15,299 nt of DNA from DATARH01 sp036264235 (GTDB lineage Bacteria > Pseudomonadota > Alphaproteobacteria > ATCC43930 > CGMCC-115725): NCBI GenBank assembly GCA_036264235.1, contig DATARH010000170.1, positions 1 to 15,299 on the forward strand, in the 5' to 3' direction. The notes under the pieces were generated by a model. It was not told the DNA's origin and ran no database searches. It saw only the letters and a program-made list of their open reading frames with translations. This document shows, in pieces, positions 12,833-15,299 of this stretch. Position numbers and translations under genes: made by a program. Numbering within the stretch: the stretch's first letter is position 1; every line of letters starts with the position of its first letter.

Positions 12833-13807
12833 TTAATCGCGCAGTTCCGGCACGATCCAGAACGGCTTCTGGCCGCGGGCGACCCGCTGGCAATTGTCGA
12901 AGGCATTGCGCCAGCGCTTGGGATGGTTGTCCCAGGTCGGTCCTGCCGAATGCGGGCTGAAGATCGCGTTCTTCAACTGGAACAGCTCATGATCGGGCTG
13001 CGGCGGCTCTTCGCGCATCACGTCGAGCCCGGCACCCAGAATCTTCTCGTCACGCAGCGCCTGGTAGAGCGCCTTTTCCTCGACCACCGGGCCGCGGCAG
13101 GTGTTGATCAGGATCGCGGTCGGCTTCATCAGCGACAATTCCCGCTCGCCGATCAGGTTGTGCGTCGTTTTGTCGAGCGGCACGTGCAGGCTGACGATGT
13201 CCGAGGTCTTCAGCAGCTCGGGCAGCAGCACGAAGCGGACGCCGAGCGCGTCTTCCTGATCGGTCGTCATGCGGTTGACGTCGTAATACTGGATGCGCAT
13301 GTCGAAGGCCTTGGCGCGGCGGGCGACCTTCTTGCCGATATTGCCGAGGCCGACGATGCCGAGCGTCTTGTCCTCAAGCTCGTAGAGCTTGGCGGCGTTG
13401 AAGTCGTTGCCGCGCCAGCGCCCGGAGACCACCCCCTCATGCACCCAGATCAGCTTGCGCGACACCGCCAGCATCAGCAGCAGCGCGTGCTCGGCGACGG
13501 CGGTCGCGTTGGCGCCGCCATTGTTGCAGATCGGCACCCTGGCGGCGCGCGCCGCCTCCAGATCGTAGGTGTTGTAGCCGGCGCTCAGCGTCTGCACGAG
13601 CTTCAGCTTCGGCGCCTGCTGGTAAAACTCCGGGCCGTGCTTGAACTGGCCGGCGCCGATATAGAAATCGGCATCCTTCAGCAGGTCCCAGAATTCCGGC
13701 CGGCCATGCGGCGCGGTGACCAGCTCCAAGCCGTCCGGCAGCATGTCGTGGGCGATCTTCATCGTCTCTTCGCCATGGCTGTTCGGCGTCAGGACGCGGT
13801 AGGGCAT
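12833..13807 (-). CDS. NAD-dependent D-2-hydroxyacid dehydrogenase family protein
   Basis: This 324-residue cytosolic oxidoreductase has the 2-hydroxyacid dehydrogenase fold. The coenzyme domain carries GLGNIG (153-158) with D176 ending the second strand (YYDVNR), which predicts NAD over NADP. The catalytic triad is in place: R238 (INTCRGPVV), E267 (GLDVMREEPP) and H286 (FSPHSAGPT). The E-H pair argues against a formate dehydrogenase, where Gln takes the Glu place. LSAGYNTYDLEAA (74-86) is the usual substrate-loop region. The family interconverts 2-keto acids and D-2-hydroxy acids. AAGAGGAGA lies seven bases before ATG 13807. It is divergent from the L-hydroxyacid oxidase gene, 155 bp away. 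Substrate unknown. Confidence 0.92.
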   Translation of the reverse strand: MPYRVLTPNSHGEETMKIAHDMLPDGLELVTAPHGRPEFWDLLKDADFYIGAGQFKHGPEFYQQAPKLKLVQTLSAGYNTYDLEAARAARVPICNNGGANATAVAEHALLLMLAVSRKLIWVHEGVVSGRWRGNDFNAAKLYELEDKTLGIVGLGNIGKKVARRAKAFDMRIQYYDVNRMTTDQEDALGVRFVLLPELLKTSDIVSLHVPLDKTTHNLIGERELSLMKPTAILINTCRGPVVEEKALYQALRDEKILGAGLDVMREEPPQPDHELFQLKNAIFSPHSAGPTWDNHPKRWRNAFDNCQRVARGQKPFWIVPELRD

Positions 13808-13842
13808 CGGGCGTCTCCTCTTGTTGGCGTTTTCCCTGGGCT

Positions 13843-13872
13843 ACGATAGCGGCGGAAACGGCCGCAGCGCAA
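13843..13872 (-). promoter_or_regulatory. Possible promoter for the D-2-hydroxyacid dehydrogenase gene
   Basis: Read on the minus strand, TTGCGC (13867-13872) and TATCGT (13843-13848) are 18 bp apart, giving a predicted start about 30 bases before ATG 13807. The match is partial and rests on consensus likeness only. Confidence 0.3.
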
Positions 13873-13895
13873 ACCCGACCGCGCGCTGGTCGGCA

Positions 13896-13924
13896 TTGTC
13901 GCATTCGGGCGGCTCCGCTAGGGT
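13896..13924 (+). promoter_or_regulatory. Possible promoter for the L-hydroxyacid oxidase gene
   Basis: TTGTCG (13896-13901) and TAGGGT (13919-13924) are separated by 17 bp, with a predicted start near 13931 and about 30 bases of leader before ATG 13963. The -10 box is a poor match, so confidence is low. Confidence 0.25.
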
Positions 13925-13962
13925 CGGCCGGTCTTTTCCGTCGCCCGAAAGGCCAGCCGCCG

Positions 13963-15060
13963 ATGTCCGATCCGATCCTCGAATACCGATTTCAGAACCT
14001 GCACGAATTCGTCAAACTCGCGCGCCAGAATCTCAACCGCAACCATTGGGACTATCTGATCGGCGCGTCCGAGAGCGAGACTTCGCTGGCGCGCAACCGG
14101 CTGGCGCTCGATACGATCGGCTTCCGCCCGCGGGTGCTGCGCGACGTGTCCGAGGTCGATTGCTCGAAGGAGCTGTTCGGCAAGCGGCTGCGCATTCCGG
14201 TTCTGTGCGCGCCGGTCGGGTCCCTGGAAGTGTTTGACCCCGAGGGCGGCGCCGCCGTCGCCGCGGCGACCAGCGAATTCGGCAACGGCATGATCCTCTC
14301 CTCGGTATCGCATCCGGGCATGGAGAAAACCGCCGAGGCGTCGAGCGACGGCTTCAAGATCTTCCAGCTCTATGTCCGCGGCGACGCCGCATGGGTCGAC
14401 GACCATGTCCGCCGCGCCACCGATCTCGGCTATGACGCCTTCGCGCTGACCGTCGATACCGACAGCTATTCGAGGCGCGAGCGCGACATCGCCAAGCGGC
14501 ACGAACGCCGCCGGGTGCGGGTCAGCGACGCTCGCATCTATCAGGCGCAGTTCAACTGGCGTGACATCGAGCGGATCAAGAAATTCGCCCGTATCCCGAT
14601 CGTCCTGAAGGGCATCGCCACCGCCGAGGATTCGAAGATCGCGGTCGAGCATGGCGTCGATTGCGTCTATGTCTCGAACCATGGCGGCCGCCAGCTCGAC
14701 CAGGGCGTCGGGTCGATCTCGGTCGTGCCTGAGGTGGTCGAAGCGGTGGCCGGACGGGCCAAGGTTATGGTCGATGGCTCGATCACCCGCGGCACCGACG
14801 TCGTCAAGGCGCTGATCCTCGGCGCCGACGCGGTCGCCTGCGGGCGCCTCTACGTCTACGGCCTTGCCGCCGCCGGACGCGAGGGCGTGGTGCGCCTGTT
14901 CGAGATCCTCGAAGACGAAATCCGTATCTGCCTCTCGCTGCTCGGCGTCACCCGCTATAGCGAGCTCGACAAATCCTATATCCGGGCGGCGCCGCAGGTA
15001 GTGCCGGCGCATGTCCACAGCCCGTTCCCGCATCTCGACCTGCCGATCGAGACGTACTGA
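13963..15060 (+). CDS. FMN-dependent alpha-hydroxyacid oxidase/dehydrogenase (LldD/glycolate-oxidase family)
   Basis: The 365-residue TIM-barrel flavoenzyme oxidises L-2-hydroxy acids to 2-keto acids. Conserved residues are visible: Y31 (HWDYLIGA), the phosphate-side P-V-G region (LCAPVGSLEVFDPEGG), Q135-L-Y137 (KIFQLYV), T163/D165 (ALTVDTD), K216 (IVLKGI), and the catalytic SNHGGRQLD with H240 and R243. D271-G-S follows in MVDGSITRGTDV, then GADAVACGR for the FMN phosphate. The stretch between R171-R-E-R-D and FNWRDI is about 20 residues shorter than in plant glycolate oxidase (from memory), so the lid loop is reduced. ATG 13963 follows an AAGG about ten bases upstream. The oxidase, lactate or mandelate type cannot be told apart. 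Divergent from the D-hydroxyacid dehydrogenase. Confidence 0.92.
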   Translation: MSDPILEYRFQNLHEFVKLARQNLNRNHWDYLIGASESETSLARNRLALDTIGFRPRVLRDVSEVDCSKELFGKRLRIPVLCAPVGSLEVFDPEGGAAVAAATSEFGNGMILSSVSHPGMEKTAEASSDGFKIFQLYVRGDAAWVDDHVRRATDLGYDAFALTVDTDSYSRRERDIAKRHERRRVRVSDARIYQAQFNWRDIERIKKFARIPIVLKGIATAEDSKIAVEHGVDCVYVSNHGGRQLDQGVGSISVVPEVVEAVAGRAKVMVDGSITRGTDVVKALILGADAVACGRLYVYGLAAAGREGVVRLFEILEDEIRICLSLLGVTRYSELDKSYIRAAPQVVPAHVHSPFPHLDLPIETY

Positions 15061-15080
15061 TCGGCAGCGCGGACAAGGAC

Positions 15081-15106
15081 AAAAAAATGCCCGGCCGAAG
15101 CCGGGC
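15081..15106 (-). terminator. Intrinsic terminator of the minus-strand VOC gene
   Basis: Read on the minus strand, GCCCGGC-TTCG-GCCGGGC (15089-15106) is followed by A and seven T residues (15081-15087 as A on the plus strand). This is a canonical Rho-independent terminator with a stable UUCG-type tetraloop, 29 bp after the stop of the VOC-family gene. On the plus strand the stem also follows the hydroxyacid oxidase gene but lacks a T run. Confidence 0.85.
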
Positions 15107-15135
15107 AGCAAACGCTCGCTTCGGTGGAAGGGAGC

Positions 15136-15299
15136 CTACTCGGCCGCCTCCTTGATCTGCGCCGGCAGCGCTTCGCTCCCGGTCCAGGGGTGCTCGGCGA
15201 CATCGAACAGCACGCCTTCCGGGCCATAGAGCTTCACTTCGAACCCGCCGGTGCGGTCCGGGTTCTCCTGGTCCATGTAGTGGGTGCCGCCGAGCGCCT
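15136..15299 (-). CDS. VOC (glyoxalase/bleomycin-resistance) superfamily protein, C-terminal part
   Basis: Only the last 54 residues are in the window; the gene continues beyond the right edge. The visible end reads ALGGTHYMDQENPDRTGG, then FEVKLYGPEGVLFDVAEHPW, and finishes TGSEALPAQIKEAAE before TAG (15136-15138). The F-E-V-K-L-Y-G-P-E-G strand-turn-strand, with its glutamate, is the usual last metal-binding beta-alpha-beta-beta-beta unit of VOC enzymes, which include glyoxalase I, extradiol dioxygenases and resistance proteins. An in-phase gene start is not visible. A strong intrinsic terminator follows. The exact activity cannot be assigned from this fragment. Confidence 0.75.
   Translation of the reverse strand, partial: ALGGTHYMDQENPDRTGGFEVKLYGPEGVLFDVAEHPWTGSEALPAQIKEAAE

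Noticed and set aside
12724..12906. A 60-codon minus-strand frame containing FRRKPES
   Set aside because: This peptide arises from translating the REP-like palindromes and is a well-known annotation artefact.
12923..13849. A 308-codon plus-strand frame over the D-hydroxyacid dehydrogenase gene
   Set aside because: It mirrors the codon periodicity of the real minus-strand gene and its translation is low-complexity Arg/Gln/Val/His-rich.
13918..15111. A 397-codon minus-strand open frame over the hydroxyacid oxidase gene
   Set aside because: The opposite strand encodes a textbook FMN oxidase with all catalytic residues. The minus-strand product has no recognisable motif and runs through the terminator hairpin.
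1..15299. CRISPR arrays, insertion sequences, phage or toxin-antitoxin genes
   Set aside because: No evenly spaced repeats, transposase, integrase or toxin-antitoxin motifs were seen on either strand; the only repeats are the REP-like pair and short local ones.

Overview
The window looks like chromosomal DNA of a GC-rich alphaproteobacterium, probably a Rhodospirillales-type lineage or an uncultured relative. The case rests on high G+C with strong third-position GC, an ISC-type ferredoxin next to mnmA, a tRNA with no encoded CCA, a DcaP-like porin, and REP-like palindromes whose spurious translation carries the familiar FRRKPES string. This placement is inference; no rRNA or other phylogenetic marker is present.

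Region 1 (1-2655, all plus strand) is housekeeping. It holds the end of a short, degenerate Hsp70/HscA-like protein, the ISC 2Fe-2S ferredoxin (fdx), a TenA-family thiaminase II, and the tRNA 2-thiouridylase MnmA. These overlap or nearly touch, so they are probably one operon linked to Fe-S and sulfur metabolism. A CAU-anticodon tRNA follows, and the -35 box of its apparent promoter is built on the mnmA stop codon.

Region 2 (2692-8626) is envelope and signalling. A Crp/Fnr-family regulator (minus) diverges from a large DcaP-like outer-membrane porin (plus). A SpoIIAA-like small protein, a two-TM sensor histidine kinase (minus, TTG start, no response regulator in view) and a Pro/Ala-rich lipoprotein follow.

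Region 3 (8637-15299) looks catabolic. A minus-strand operon encodes an Asp/Glu-racemase-like protein, an amidohydrolase-2 enzyme and a 3-hydroxyisobutyrate-dehydrogenase-like reductase. It diverges, across only 45 bp, from a MaoC-fold protein that lacks the usual Asp/His dyad. Then come a small secreted protein with eight cysteines in a regular CX3C pattern, an NTF2/DUF1348-like protein, an inverted pair of REP-like palindromes, a D-2-hydroxyacid dehydrogenase (minus) divergent from an FMN-dependent L-2-hydroxyacid oxidase (plus), a terminator, and the C-terminal end of a VOC/glyoxalase protein (minus). The natural substrate is not evident from the sequence.

I see no CRISPR array, transposase, phage gene, rRNA or recognisable defence system. 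The most unusual items are the Cys-rich secreted peptide, the truncated Hsp70-like ORF before fdx, and the MaoC-like and racemase-like proteins with missing catalytic residues. None of them amounts to a demonstrable new system on sequence alone.
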